DNA of 64,000 nt, taken from Cobetia crustatorum. GTDB taxonomy: Bacteria; Pseudomonadota; Gammaproteobacteria; Pseudomonadales; Halomonadaceae. The translations under genes and the position numbers were made by a program. Location of the stretch: contig NZ_JEMF01000011.1 in assembly GCF_000591415.1 (NCBI RefSeq), forward strand, positions 1-64,000, read 5' to 3'. This document shows positions 27,487-37,057 of the stretch, in pieces. Position 1 is the first letter of the stretch. Every line of letters starts with the position of its first letter. Below the pieces are notes generated by a model. It made no database searches. It saw only the letters and a program-made list of their open reading frames with translations, and was not told the DNA's origin.

Positions 27487-29766
27487 ATGACTCGCCCATC
27501 AGTGCCAGACCGCCATGCACTCCTCACCAGCACTGATGTACTGGTGGTCTACCGTGACCCTGTCATTCCCCCCAGGCCTGCCCCTGGCCAGCCCGGCACA
27601 CATTCCGATTTCGTTCCTCTCGAGCCGGAACTCTTCATTGCGATACTCGAGGATGGTTACGTCATGGCCTTCAATGGTCATGTCGATCTGGGTACCGGCA
27701 TTCGCACCTCACTTGCCCAGATCGTGGCCGAAGAGCTGGAAGTCCCCTACGCACAGGTCAGCATGGTGCTGGGCCATCCTTTTGAGGTACCCAACCAGGG
27801 GCCGACCATTGCCAGCGCCACCATTCAGATCACGGCTGCCCCCCTTCGGCGCGCGGCGGCCCAGGCTCGAGAATATCTGCTGGATCTGGCCGCGAAACGC
27901 CTTGGCGTATCTCGCACGACGTTGCGCTGCTCCGGCGGTCGAGTGCAGTCAATACAGCCCTCGCAGGCGCCACACGCCAGCACTCACGGTATCGCGTATG
28001 GCGAGCTGCTCAAAGGACATCGACATGCCCTCAAGCTTGAGGAGCAGGTCACTCTCAAGCCAGTGAGCGACTATCGAATTGTCGGCAAGCCGACACCACG
28101 CGTCGACATCCCCGAAAAAGCCATGGGCCAACTGACCTTCGTTCACGACATGCGACTGCCAGACATGTTGCACGGAGCTGTCGTTCGCCCTCCTTATATA
28201 GGACATGATCGCGGTGACTTCATCGGCCACAGCCTGATGGATGTCGATACTCAATCCGTGATGGGCATGCCGGGGCTGGTAGATATCGTGGTCATCGGTG
28301 ACTTCGTGGGTGTAGTCGCGGAGCGCGAAGAGCAAGCGGCTGCCATCGCGAACAAGCTCAAGACAGAATGGCGACACTGCGAGGACCTTCCAGTGCTGGA
28401 TGACATCGCGCAAGCATTGCGCGCACTGCCCGCCAAGCACCGCCCTTTGCTGAAAGAGGGGAATGTCGAAGACACGCTGAACACTGCCAGCCACTCACTG
28501 CAGCGTACCTATCTATGGCCTTATCACTTGCATGCCTCCATCGGCCCTTCCTGCTCACTGGCCAACTATCGTGATGGCCAGCTGACGCTATGGTCAGGCA
28601 CTCAGAATCCTCATAGCTTGAGAGCGGACCTCGCTCGGTTGTTGGCGCTGGATGAAGGGAAGATCACGATCACTCGCATGGAGGCCTCTGGCTGCTACGG
28701 TCGCAATTGTGCTGATGATGTCGGGGCGGATGCTGCCCTGCTCTCACGTGCGGTGGGCCGCCCGGTCCGCGTCCAGCTGACACGCGCGCAGGAACATGCC
28801 TGGGAACCCAAGGGGGCCGCTCAGCTCATGACGGTCGCGGGAGCGATCGATGCAGACGGTATCCCTATCGCCTATCGCTTCAATTCACGCTATCCCTCGA
28901 ATAACTCACCGACCCTGGCACTCCTGCTGACCGGCGCCACCACGCCCAGCGACCTGCCCTTCGAGATGGGCGATCGAACATCCGTACCGCCCTACCACTA
29001 TCCACAACGCGACATCAGCTGCGATGACGTGCCCACTCTGGTGCGCGCCTCCTGGTTACGCGGCGTCTCGGCCATGCCCAATACCTTTGCCCACGAGAGC
29101 TTCATCGATGAGCTGGCATATCTCGCCAAGCAGGACCCGGTTGCCTATCGACTCAACGCACTCACGGACTCGCGTGCGATCGAACTCTCCATGCGTGTGG
29201 CGACACGCGCAGGCTGGGAAACACGCGTTGCGCACTCTGTCCCTGCCGGAAGTGTCGATGACGATGGCTGGCTGACAGGACGAGGATTCGCCTACGCCCA
29301 GTATGTGCACAGCAAATTCCCGGGCTTTGGTGCGGCACTCGCCGCATGGGTCGTCGAGCTCAAGGTACATCCAGAGAGCGGCCGCATCGTCATCACTCGA
29401 CTGACTGTCGGGCAAGATGCAGGACTGATGATCAACCCTGACGGTGTCCGCCACCAGGTGCATGGCAATGTCATCCAGACGCTTAGCCGGGCCCTCAAGG
29501 AACGCGTCAGCTTTGAACATGGCCTGCCGACCAGCCGTGAATGGGGCAGCTATCCCATACTGCGCTTCTCCGAGATCCCCGACATCGATGTCATGCTGCT
29601 GGATCGACCGGACCAACCACCTCTGGGCGTCGGAGAATCCACCTCACTGCCCGGCGCTCCCGCCATTGCCAATGCGTTGTTTGATGCGACAGGCATACGC
29701 TTCTTGCAGCCTCCGTTCACTCCTGAAGCCGTGAGAGAGACGCTGAAAGAAAGATTGAACACATAA
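27487..29766 (+). CDS. Stand-alone molybdopterin-binding hydroxylase subunit (NicB/IorB-like)
   Basis: A 759-residue molybdenum hydroxylase large subunit of the isoquinoline-oxidoreductase/NicB type, without cytochrome domains. The N-terminal FNGHVDLGTGIRTSLAQIVA block, MLHGAVVRPPYIG, the GCYGRNCADDVGADAAL segment and the C-terminal GVGE motif (Glu717, likely catalytic base) are all present, so the molybdenum site looks complete. It is divergent from nicR and shares its operator-like sites. It has no 2Fe-2S partner beside it; NicA at 20896 is the only one in the window. It may be the active nicotinate hydroxylase, replacing the damaged domain of nicB, or act on another N-heterocycle. Confidence 0.85.
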   Translation: MTRPSVPDRHALLTSTDVLVVYRDPVIPPRPAPGQPGTHSDFVPLEPELFIAILEDGYVMAFNGHVDLGTGIRTSLAQIVAEELEVPYAQVSMVLGHPFEVPNQGPTIASATIQITAAPLRRAAAQAREYLLDLAAKRLGVSRTTLRCSGGRVQSIQPSQAPHASTHGIAYGELLKGHRHALKLEEQVTLKPVSDYRIVGKPTPRVDIPEKAMGQLTFVHDMRLPDMLHGAVVRPPYIGHDRGDFIGHSLMDVDTQSVMGMPGLVDIVVIGDFVGVVAEREEQAAAIANKLKTEWRHCEDLPVLDDIAQALRALPAKHRPLLKEGNVEDTLNTASHSLQRTYLWPYHLHASIGPSCSLANYRDGQLTLWSGTQNPHSLRADLARLLALDEGKITITRMEASGCYGRNCADDVGADAALLSRAVGRPVRVQLTRAQEHAWEPKGAAQLMTVAGAIDADGIPIAYRFNSRYPSNNSPTLALLLTGATTPSDLPFEMGDRTSVPPYHYPQRDISCDDVPTLVRASWLRGVSAMPNTFAHESFIDELAYLAKQDPVAYRLNALTDSRAIELSMRVATRAGWETRVAHSVPAGSVDDDGWLTGRGFAYAQYVHSKFPGFGAALAAWVVELKVHPESGRIVITRLTVGQDAGLMINPDGVRHQVHGNVIQTLSRALKERVSFEHGLPTSREWGSYPILRFSEIPDIDVMLLDRPDQPPLGVGESTSLPGAPAIANALFDATGIRFLQPPFTPEAVRETLKERLNT

Positions 29767-30308
29767 TAGCCTGATGCTTTTACCTACCTCTCCCCGGCAG
29801 AAAGCAATGCTCCCCCGCCCACCTGTCACGTGAATCAGCATCGTTGCGAAATGATCCTTGAGGACAGCCGCGGATGACTGTGCGATCACTGGGGCCAGTA
29901 CGCATCCGCGCATTTTGCAACGGCATTACTCTTGTCGTTTCTCTTGGCATTGGCCCCTCTTCATACGTAAAAAATGACCGAATACGTGCCAATGACCAGA
30001 TGTGAGGGATTTTTTCTTTGCTGAATCGTGTCATTGATTCATATTGGCTTTCGCTATAAGCCCCGTATCATGGGAGATACAGCGGCTTCGACATGCCATG
30101 AAAGCGCGATATTCTGGCGACATAGCCCAAAGTTCTAGCACGAGAGCTTTGCGTTTTCAGGACCATTCGCCGATCATTTGCACCGCCACTGAGTAATTTG
30201 ATCGTTTGGTTGACGACTTATCCTCGTCATTGCTGGTTTGAACGCCATCGCACTTACGTGACGCCTCAGGTAGGAGCAGCAAGATAAGCCGTAAAAAAGG
30301 AGCCAAAC
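29767..30308. other. Intergenic region, nothing recognised
   Basis: About 540 bp, moderately AT-rich. It should carry the 3' end of the hydroxylase transcript and the promoter of the NCS1 permease gene, which has AAAAAGGAG before its start. I found no convincing terminator, regulator site or gene. Confidence 0.5.
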
Positions 30309-32069
30309 ATGGCCAGTACTGCGCCAGACCTGGATCGGCAAATCGCCCAGATGGACGATGAACTACTGCCGGTACCACGTCACAAACTGCATCGGTGGCC
30401 GCACTTCGCCGGTCTTTACGCCGCCGAGCATGTCGCCGCTACCGAGTTCGTCATCGGTGCAACCTTCGTTGCGCTCGGTGCCGGAATATGGGACATCCTG
30501 TTCGGCCTGCTGATCGGTAATGCCCTGGCCGTTCTCAGCTTCTGGTTGATCACGACGCCGATCGCCATCGAAACGCGTCTCAGCCTCTTCACCTATCTAC
30601 ACCGCATCGCCGGTGATTCGATGTCGCGCCTCTATAACTGGGCCAACGTCATCATCTTCACCGCCATCTCGGCGGCGATGATCACTGTTTCAGCAACGGC
30701 AGTGCGACTTCTGTTCGATATTCCCGCACAGACTCAGGCGTATCCGACCAGCTTTGAGTTCATTCTGCTTGCGTTGTCCGTTGCCGCCATCGTGGTACTT
30801 GTCGCGGTTTATGGCTTCAATGCGCTAACAGAATTCGCCAGCATCTGTGCCCCGTGGTTGATGCTGATGTTCACCATTGGCGGCCTAGTGCTATTGCCAG
30901 AACTCGCTGAGTCCGTGACCGGCAACACCAGCCTGACCAGTTTCTCGAATTTCATTGATGTCGCAGGCAGCACCGTCTTCACGGGTATCAATTCCGATGG
31001 TGAAGCCGGCATCGGCATCTGGGAAGTCATTGGTTTCGCTTGGGCTGCCAATACCTTCTCTCATTTCGGCCTGATCGACATGGCGCTGCTGCGCTATGCC
31101 AAGCGCATGCGCTCTGGCCTTGCAACAGGCACTGGCATGATGTTCGGCCACTACGTTGCCTGGATTTCTGCTGGCCTGATGGGCGCTGCGACTGCTGCCG
31201 TTGCGGGTATCAGCATCGAAGTGCTGGAACCGGGTGAGGTTGCTCTGCACGCCCTTGGCGCTGCCGGCTTCGTGATCGTGGTTGTCGCTGGTTGGACCAC
31301 CGCCAACGCCAATCTCTATCGCGCAGGTCTTGCCGCTCAGTCCGCGATGCCCAACCTGTCGCGCAACAAGGCAACATTGGCCGTCGGTATCTGCGTGGCC
31401 GTGCTCAGCTGCTTCCCGTTCGTCTATCGCAGTATGTTGCCGCTGCTGACCTATGCTGGCCTCGTACTGGTCCCGGTCGGCGGTATCATCTTTGCCGAGC
31501 ACCATCTGTTCCCAAAACTCGGCTTCAGCCGTTACTGGGCACGCTACAAGGGCCTCAAGCACAACGTACCGGCACTGGCGACCTGGGGTCTTTCGCTGAT
31601 CTTCGGCTTCAGTCTGGAGACGCTGGATCTGATTCCATTTTATTACTTGTTCCTGCCGACCTGGTTCGTGTCTATCGCCCTCTACACCGTGATGGCCAGG
31701 AAAGCAGGTGCTGCGGCGTCCTATCCGGAAGCTGAAGCCGCAGAGCAGGATTTCCAGCAGCGCGTAGAAGCACTGCACGCCAAACAGGCAGACACGACGA
31801 ACTATGCGCCGATCAAGGACACCTCCGGCTTGACCAAGGTCATCAAGGCCATCTGGATGGTATTGGGGCTCGCAGTTCCTCTTGTCCTGGCGCTTCGCGT
31901 GCTGCTCGGTAGCCCGGACATGGCGACCTACGAGGCAAATCGTCAGATGTTCTATGACGTGACGATCTGGTGCACGGTGATCTACTTTGCATTCGCCTAC
32001 TGGGAGCTTCAGCGCAGCAAGGCGCTATTCAACAATCAGGCTCCCAAGCAAGCTTCTACTGCTAGCTGA
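30309..32069 (+). CDS. NCS1-family purine/cytosine-type permease
   Basis: A 586-residue inner-membrane permease resembling the nucleobase:cation symporter-1 family. About twelve membrane segments are visible, beginning AATEFVIGATFVALGAGIWD. The C-terminal soluble stretch before the last two segments (about residues 460-510) is longer than usual. The start has a strong AAAAAGGAG site. It lies downstream of the molybdopterin hydroxylase gene but 540 bp away, and upstream of a polyol dehydrogenase gene, so its substrate (base, vitamin or related N-heterocycle) is open. Confidence 0.82.
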   Translation: MASTAPDLDRQIAQMDDELLPVPRHKLHRWPHFAGLYAAEHVAATEFVIGATFVALGAGIWDILFGLLIGNALAVLSFWLITTPIAIETRLSLFTYLHRIAGDSMSRLYNWANVIIFTAISAAMITVSATAVRLLFDIPAQTQAYPTSFEFILLALSVAAIVVLVAVYGFNALTEFASICAPWLMLMFTIGGLVLLPELAESVTGNTSLTSFSNFIDVAGSTVFTGINSDGEAGIGIWEVIGFAWAANTFSHFGLIDMALLRYAKRMRSGLATGTGMMFGHYVAWISAGLMGAATAAVAGISIEVLEPGEVALHALGAAGFVIVVVAGWTTANANLYRAGLAAQSAMPNLSRNKATLAVGICVAVLSCFPFVYRSMLPLLTYAGLVLVPVGGIIFAEHHLFPKLGFSRYWARYKGLKHNVPALATWGLSLIFGFSLETLDLIPFYYLFLPTWFVSIALYTVMARKAGAAASYPEAEAAEQDFQQRVEALHAKQADTTNYAPIKDTSGLTKVIKAIWMVLGLAVPLVLALRVLLGSPDMATYEANRQMFYDVTIWCTVIYFAFAYWELQRSKALFNNQAPKQASTAS

Positions 32070-32216
32070 GTCGGCAGGCGCCGAGAGGCTTCCTGCCAAG
32101 CCAACGGCGAAGGCAGTCCTGAATCGAAGGACTACCTTCGCCGCTGGCCGTTAATACCGACGACTTCTTTACCTCTTTTGACCCGACCGCGATACGCGGC
32201 AGGAGACCTCCCCCCC

Positions 32217-33692
32217 ATGACTCGTCTCTCCAATGCCAGTCTGACTCAGCTGGACGCCAAGGTAGCCACCCCGACCTATGATCGTGCTGCGGTCAGCGCG
32301 GGCATCGTCCACTTCGGCGTGGGCGGCTTCCATCGTGCACACCAGGCCATGTACCTCGACGAGTTGATGAACCAGGGCAAGGCACTGGACTGGGGCATCG
32401 TCGGTGTCGGCGTGATGCCGGGCGATCGCCGCATGCAGGAAGCCCTGTCCTCTCAGGACCACCTCTACACCGTCGTGCTCAAGCACCCGGACGGCAACTA
32501 CGAGCCGCGCGTGGTGGGCTCCATCATCGATTATCGCTTTGCACCGGATTCCCCGGATGCCGTGATCGAGCTGATGGCCGACCCGGCGATCCGCATCGTC
32601 TCGCTGACCGTCACCGAAGGAGGCTACAACTTCCACCCGGTGACCGGCGAATTCAATCTCGAGAACGCCGACGTCCAGCACGACCTGGCTAATCCGGGCG
32701 CTGCCAAGACCAGCTTCGGCCTGATCACCGAGGCCCTGGCACGTCGTCGCGAACGCGGCGTCGCCCCCTTCACCGTGATGTCCTGTGACAACATCGAGGG
32801 CAACGGCAACGTCGCTCACAAGATGTTCACCGCCTACGCGCGTGCACGCGATGCCGAACTGGCCGCCTGGATCGAAGCGGAAGTGCCCTTCCCCAACTCC
32901 ATGGTCGACCGCATCACGCCGGTGACCACCCCGGATGACATCGAAGAGCTGTCCTCACGCTTCGGCGTGGAAGACGCCTGGCCGGTGGTCTGCGAGCCCT
33001 TCACCCAGTGGGTGCTGGAAGACCACTTCGCCAATGGCCGCCCGGCCTTCGAAGACGCCGGCGTGCAGCCGGTGGAAGACGTCGAACCTTATGAACTGAT
33101 GAAACTTCGTCTACTGAATGCCGGCCACCAGGCGCTGTGCTACTTCGGCTATCTGGCCGGCTATCGCTACGCCCACGAAGCCTGCAACGACCCGCTGATC
33201 GTCGACTTCCTGCTCGGCTACATGAACGAGGAAGCTCGCCCGACGCTGGCCCAGCTGCCGGGTATCGATCTCGATGCGCATTGCCGCACCCTGATCGAAC
33301 GCTTCGCCAATCCGGAAGTGAAAGACACCCTCGCCCGTCTGTGCGCCGAGACGTCTGATCGCATTCCGAAGTTCCTGATTCCCGTTGCCCATGCACAGCT
33401 GGAGAATGGGGGTGAATTGCGCCGTACCGCGGCTGTCGTGGCCAGCTGGGCACGTTACGCCGAAGGCGTGGATGAGCAAGGCGAAACCATCGACGTGGTC
33501 GATCCGCTCAAGGAAGAGTTGATGGAGCGTGCCAGCCGTCAACATGATGAGCCAACCGCCTTCATCGACAACCGTGAACTCTTCGGAGACCTGGTCGACC
33601 AACCGCGCTTCCGCGATGCCTATCTCAAGGCCCTGAAGAGTCTGCACGACAATGGCGCTCGCGCCACGCTGGAAATGCTGGTCGCTTCCTGA
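32217..33692 (+). CDS. Mannitol dehydrogenase family protein
   Basis: A 491-residue polyol dehydrogenase of the mannitol 2-dehydrogenase/fructuronate reductase family, a long-chain NAD(P)-dependent enzyme without zinc. The N-terminal IVHFGVGGFHRAHQAMYLDE binds the nucleotide, NSMVDRITPVT marks the middle, and MKLRLLNAGHQAL holds the catalytic Lys, Asn and His. Length agrees with mannitol 2-dehydrogenase (fructose-forming). I use the ATG at 32217 rather than 32178 because AGGAG lies between them. A strong terminator follows at 33758. Confidence 0.9.
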   Translation: MTRLSNASLTQLDAKVATPTYDRAAVSAGIVHFGVGGFHRAHQAMYLDELMNQGKALDWGIVGVGVMPGDRRMQEALSSQDHLYTVVLKHPDGNYEPRVVGSIIDYRFAPDSPDAVIELMADPAIRIVSLTVTEGGYNFHPVTGEFNLENADVQHDLANPGAAKTSFGLITEALARRRERGVAPFTVMSCDNIEGNGNVAHKMFTAYARARDAELAAWIEAEVPFPNSMVDRITPVTTPDDIEELSSRFGVEDAWPVVCEPFTQWVLEDHFANGRPAFEDAGVQPVEDVEPYELMKLRLLNAGHQALCYFGYLAGYRYAHEACNDPLIVDFLLGYMNEEARPTLAQLPGIDLDAHCRTLIERFANPEVKDTLARLCAETSDRIPKFLIPVAHAQLENGGELRRTAAVVASWARYAEGVDEQGETIDVVDPLKEELMERASRQHDEPTAFIDNRELFGDLVDQPRFRDAYLKALKSLHDNGARATLEMLVAS

Positions 33693-33998
33693 AATCGCTG
33701 ATACCTGATGATTGACGAAGTTCAGGATATCGCGCGAGTTTGACAGCGGCAGAACGTAAAAAAGCGAGACAGGCTCAGGCCTGTCTCGCTTTTTTATTAC
33801 TATCCCGCTTGCGACTCATGACAACGACTTTAGCCAACTACTCATGAACACACGTCTCAGGTAGCCTTGATTTAGCCTTATCTAACTTACCTTGGGCTTC
33901 ATGAGTCTGCGCGGATCACACGAAAGACAATGAGCCACAGGATTACGACCACACACGGAAGGCACTAGCTTCACGTGCCATGGAGCAGGAGTCTCAGC
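33693..33998. other. Intergenic region with a terminator
   Basis: Holds the bidirectional terminator at 33758-33795 and then about 200 bp of AT-richer sequence, which should contain the kduD promoter. No operator or gene is evident. Confidence 0.6.
33758..33795 (+). terminator. Rho-independent terminator
   Basis: AAAAAAGCGAGACAGG and CCTGTCTCGCTTTTTT form a long perfect stem with a 6-nt loop and a T-run, after the polyol dehydrogenase gene. Confidence 0.92.
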
Positions 33999-34763
33999 AT
34001 GAGTGTATTGACCACCTTCACGCTATACGGCAAGACAGCCATCGTGACCGGTGCCAGTCGAGGTATCGGTGCCGCCATGGCTATTGGGCTGGCAGAGGCC
34101 GGTGCCGATATCATCGGTGTCAGTGCCAGCATGTCGGAGCGTGGCGGCGAGGTAGGTGAACGAATTCGAGCACTAGGCCGCACGTTCACCGGCATCGCCT
34201 GTGACTTTTCAGACCGCACAGCCATTCATCGCTTGGCTGAGCAACTAAGCACTACACAGATCGATATTCTGATCAACAATGCCGGTACCATCGAACGTGC
34301 TCCGGCCGTCGAGCACTCCGATGAACTGTGGGACCGCGTAATCGACATCAACCTGTCCTCCCAGTTCATACTGACGCGAGAAATCGGCAAACAGATGGTG
34401 ACTCGCGGCAACGGCAAGATCATCTTTACCGCCTCACTACTCTCCTTCCAGGGTGGCATCACCGTACCGGGCTACGCGGCCAGTAAAGGCGGCATTGCTC
34501 AGCTCACCAAAGCCTTCGCCAATGAATGGGCAGCCAAGGGCGTCAACGTCAATGCTATCGCTCCCGGCTATATCGCGACCGACAACACTGATGGCCTGCG
34601 CCGAGACGCGGAACGCTCACGCGATATTCTCGCGCGCATCCCTGCCGGACGCTGGGGAGCAGCAGCAGACTTCAAAGGCCCTGTCGTCTTTCTGGCATCA
34701 GCCGCCTCAGACTATATGCATGGCACTATCATGACCGTCGATGGTGGCTGGATGGCACGCTGA
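33999..34763 (+). CDS. kduD: 2-dehydro-3-deoxy-D-gluconate 5-dehydrogenase KduD
   Basis: A 254-residue SDR closely resembling KduD, which converts 2,5-diketo-3-deoxygluconate and 2-keto-3-deoxygluconate into each other in pectin and uronate breakdown. TGASRGIG binds the cofactor; Ser146, Tyr159 and Lys163 form the active site. SFQGGITVPGYAASKGGIA and IPAGRWG, ending TVDGGWMAR, are characteristic of KduD. The start at 33999 has AGGAG seven bases upstream. No kduI or other uronate gene is adjacent, so it may act alone on imported sugar acids. Confidence 0.88.
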   Translation: MSVLTTFTLYGKTAIVTGASRGIGAAMAIGLAEAGADIIGVSASMSERGGEVGERIRALGRTFTGIACDFSDRTAIHRLAEQLSTTQIDILINNAGTIERAPAVEHSDELWDRVIDINLSSQFILTREIGKQMVTRGNGKIIFTASLLSFQGGITVPGYAASKGGIAQLTKAFANEWAAKGVNVNAIAPGYIATDNTDGLRRDAERSRDILARIPAGRWGAAADFKGPVVFLASAASDYMHGTIMTVDGGWMAR

Positions 34764-34849
34764 TCATCAGCATCGCCCAGAGAGACAACCAAACAGCGTA
34801 CTTCCGCACTCCTCTCTAGTTCACTGGACGGCAGAATACGAGCAGCGTC

Positions 34850-35437
34850 TTAGCTCGTTTGCTCAAGCCGCTCTATCAGATTGGCTTTCACCATCGGCCA
34901 TTCACTAGCAATGATGGAATACACTGCGGTATCACGCACGGTGCCGTTGGCCATGATCCTATCGGATCTCAACACACCATCCAGCTTTGCGCCCACGCGC
35001 TCAATGGCACGACGACTCTGCTGATTCAAGATATGCGTGCGGAACTCGACACAGACACACCCAAGCTGCTCAAACGCATGCCGTAGCAACAACAGCTTGC
35101 ACTCAGTATTCATTGGCGAGCGCTGTACCGCTTTACGATACCAGGTAGAGCCGATCTCCAGACGCCGATGTTCCTGACTGACATTCATGTAGGTCGTCAT
35201 ACCCACCGCTATGCCCGTCGCGACATCCAAGATTGCGAATGGCAACATCGTCTCCAGTGCTAATCGGCGCTCGACCTCCTCCGCCATCCCGGCACTGTCC
35301 GGAATACTGGTATACCAGAGACGATGCAATTGCCCATCGGCAGTGGCCTCCACCAGACCATCATGATGATCGTGAGATAGCGGCACCAACGCGACATACT
35401 GCCCTTCGATGGAAAACGCCTCTGGCCAGGTGATCAT
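34850..35437 (-). CDS. GNAT acetyltransferase, RimJ/RimL type
   Basis: A 195-residue GNAT N-acetyltransferase of the RimJ/RimL group, with acetyl-CoA as donor. The pattern GIAVGMTTYMNVSQEHRRLEIG, then the stretch after STWYRKAVQRSPMNTECKLL, then RRAIERVGAKLDGVLRSDR matches this family. The start at 35437 is preceded by GAGGAG; the frame extends to 35524 without support. No partner gene is evident; the acceptor could be a protein N-terminus or a small amine. Confidence 0.85.
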   Translation of the reverse strand: MITWPEAFSIEGQYVALVPLSHDHHDGLVEATADGQLHRLWYTSIPDSAGMAEEVERRLALETMLPFAILDVATGIAVGMTTYMNVSQEHRRLEIGSTWYRKAVQRSPMNTECKLLLLRHAFEQLGCVCVEFRTHILNQQSRRAIERVGAKLDGVLRSDRIMANGTVRDTAVYSIIASEWPMVKANLIERLEQTS

Positions 35438-35597
35438 GACTGACTCCTCAATACAGGTCCCATGGGCAAGGGCGCACAGGGGAGATGTCTCAGTACACCA
35501 CTCTGTCATCCCAAGGGAGGACAACTTCTGGCGACAACCTCAGACAGTACTTCACTTCTCGTGATGTGACCTCGAGTCTTCGTTGGGGCGTACAACG

Positions 35598-35635
35598 AAA
35601 AATCCCGCAGCCTTTGCCTTTGCTGCAGGATTTTT
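35598..35635. terminator. Bidirectional terminator
   Basis: AAAAATCCCGCAGC and GCTGCAGGATTTTT form a stem with A/T runs on both outer sides. It lies between the GNAT gene and the PAAR gene, which both read on the minus strand, so it most likely ends the PAAR transcript. Confidence 0.75.
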
Positions 35636-35672
35636 GAGAGAACATAAGGCTACTGGGCATGAGCCGTGCTCA

Positions 35673-35951
35673 TTACCCCAAACCGTGCTTGCCACTCGCT
35701 GCTGAGATCAACGTCGCACCGCATGAGGTATGGCAACCATGAAATGCGACAGGCTTGCCATTCAGACTGATCGTCGGATGCCCCTCGATAATCTTGCACT
35801 TGCTGTGGCCATCCTTGGGGCACACCACAGTATCGCCCACGACGGCAATTGGCTTGCCTTCCAACAGATAGTTGGGCTGGGCAGACACCACTTTACCGCC
35901 ATGAGTCGTGCTATCACCTAGTACGATAACGCCATCGCCTGCACTGAACAT
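35673..35951 (-). CDS. PAAR-domain type VI secretion spike protein
   Basis: A 92-residue PAAR protein that would sharpen the tip of the VgrG spike. The PAAR repeats are visible: GDGVIVLGDSTTHGGKVV, GKPIAVVGDTVVCPKDGH and GKPVAFHGCHTSCGATLI, with zinc-binding Cys and His residues toward the end. The ATG at 35951 has AAGGG nine bases upstream. It is last in the minus-strand vgrG-DUF4123-effector-DUF6708-PAAR group. Confidence 0.9.
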   Translation of the reverse strand: MFSAGDGVIVLGDSTTHGGKVVSAQPNYLLEGKPIAVVGDTVVCPKDGHSKCKIIEGHPTISLNGKPVAFHGCHTSCGATLISAASGKHGLG

Positions 35952-36098
35952 GGATAACACCCTTATAGAACGAACAAAAGATAGTCAAGAATCGTTGAGT
36001 CAATACTCCTCAACCGCAGATTCTGAAAGCAACACCTGACCTTCCCTGTGGGGTATTACACTCAAAGTCTGCGACCGTGGTACATAACATGGTGGAGA

Positions 36099-37055
36099 TC
36101 ACCGCTTTGGGAAAATATCTTCACCACACTCGTCAATCACATTTTGCGGCCACTGTGGTAGGCGACAATAGCGACAGAAGAAGTAGTGGCCCACGACTTG
36201 TACACTAAATGGAATCAGAAACACCGTGCGTACTATTGAATAGATTACATGGAACTTCTTACCCTCCGAAGCTTCGGACCTGGGCTGAAATCGATGTGCA
36301 GCTTCGGAGAGACTTGGCTTCAAATCAAGTGACCCAGCGATAGGTTCTACCGAGTCGGATCCCTCTTCCATAAAACGGCGTACATATTCAAACCTGGCGG
36401 AAAGATCCTTGATCATCGCTTGGCGAGTATTATCGCTATTCGAAATCATATAGTGATAGTCATCAAATGAAAAGCTATCCTTGACGCTACCATCTTCATT
36501 GAAAAGATAGCCTTTGAGCTCATAATAGTAGCCTTCGATACTGCCAGCCGAGTAGGCAAGACAGAATGTACACTCCTCCCAGCGACAGGTTTTTGGCTGG
36601 AAGTCGACATCACTAACAAAGTGGACATTATTTGAGTCGGTGTTGAAGATTGTGTACTGAAGCCCTTGAGTCTTCAGCTCGCTTTTCGCAGCAAAGAACA
36701 GAGGATAGGAAAATAAAAAACCAAGAAGAGCCAAGAATGTTAAAAGAAAAATTTCCGCGATACCAACTGGAACATCAGAAAACCAAGGCATTATTAATGC
36801 CATGTACAAAAAAATACTCATAAGTACAGAACCACCTAACATTCCCCAAGAAAAATACAACCCTCTTTCACGGAACCAAGACTCTGCTAATATGAGACAG
36901 TCTTTTCGTTTAGCACACATAAAACTTGGTGGTTTTATCTCAGCCGATTTTTTCCTGACATCCAGTATATGTTTTTTAGAAAATGATGAACAACTAAGTC
37001 GATTGTTACTTAAAAGACCCACTGCTTCAAGTATCTTTTGCTGGGCTTTATTCAT
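36099..37055 (-). CDS. DUF6708-like membrane protein, candidate immunity protein
   Basis: A 318-residue protein with two adjacent membrane segments near residues 70-115 (MLGGSVLMSIFLYMALIMPW and FLLTFLALLGFLFSYPLFFA) and a third hydrophobic stretch near 280-300. The soluble part after them (FNTDSNNVHFVSDVDFQPKT, then CRWEECTFCLAYSAGSIEGY) resembles DUF6708 proteins found beside type VI effector genes. It lies 2 bp downstream of the VasX-like effector gene and is clearly more AT-rich than its neighbours. Both features suit a cognate immunity protein that protects the inner membrane. That role is inferred. Confidence 0.65.
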   Translation of the reverse strand: MNKAQQKILEAVGLLSNNRLSCSSFSKKHILDVRKKSAEIKPPSFMCAKRKDCLILAESWFRERGLYFSWGMLGGSVLMSIFLYMALIMPWFSDVPVGIAEIFLLTFLALLGFLFSYPLFFAAKSELKTQGLQYTIFNTDSNNVHFVSDVDFQPKTCRWEECTFCLAYSAGSIEGYYYELKGYLFNEDGSVKDSFSFDDYHYMISNSDNTRQAMIKDLSARFEYVRRFMEEGSDSVEPIAGSLDLKPSLSEAAHRFQPRSEASEGKKFHVIYSIVRTVFLIPFSVQVVGHYFFCRYCRLPQWPQNVIDECGEDIFPKR

Positions 37056-37057
37056 GA

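Noticed and set aside
30891-31778. 295-residue minus-strand frame
   Set aside because: It is antisense to the NCS1 permease and has the composition of a shadow frame.
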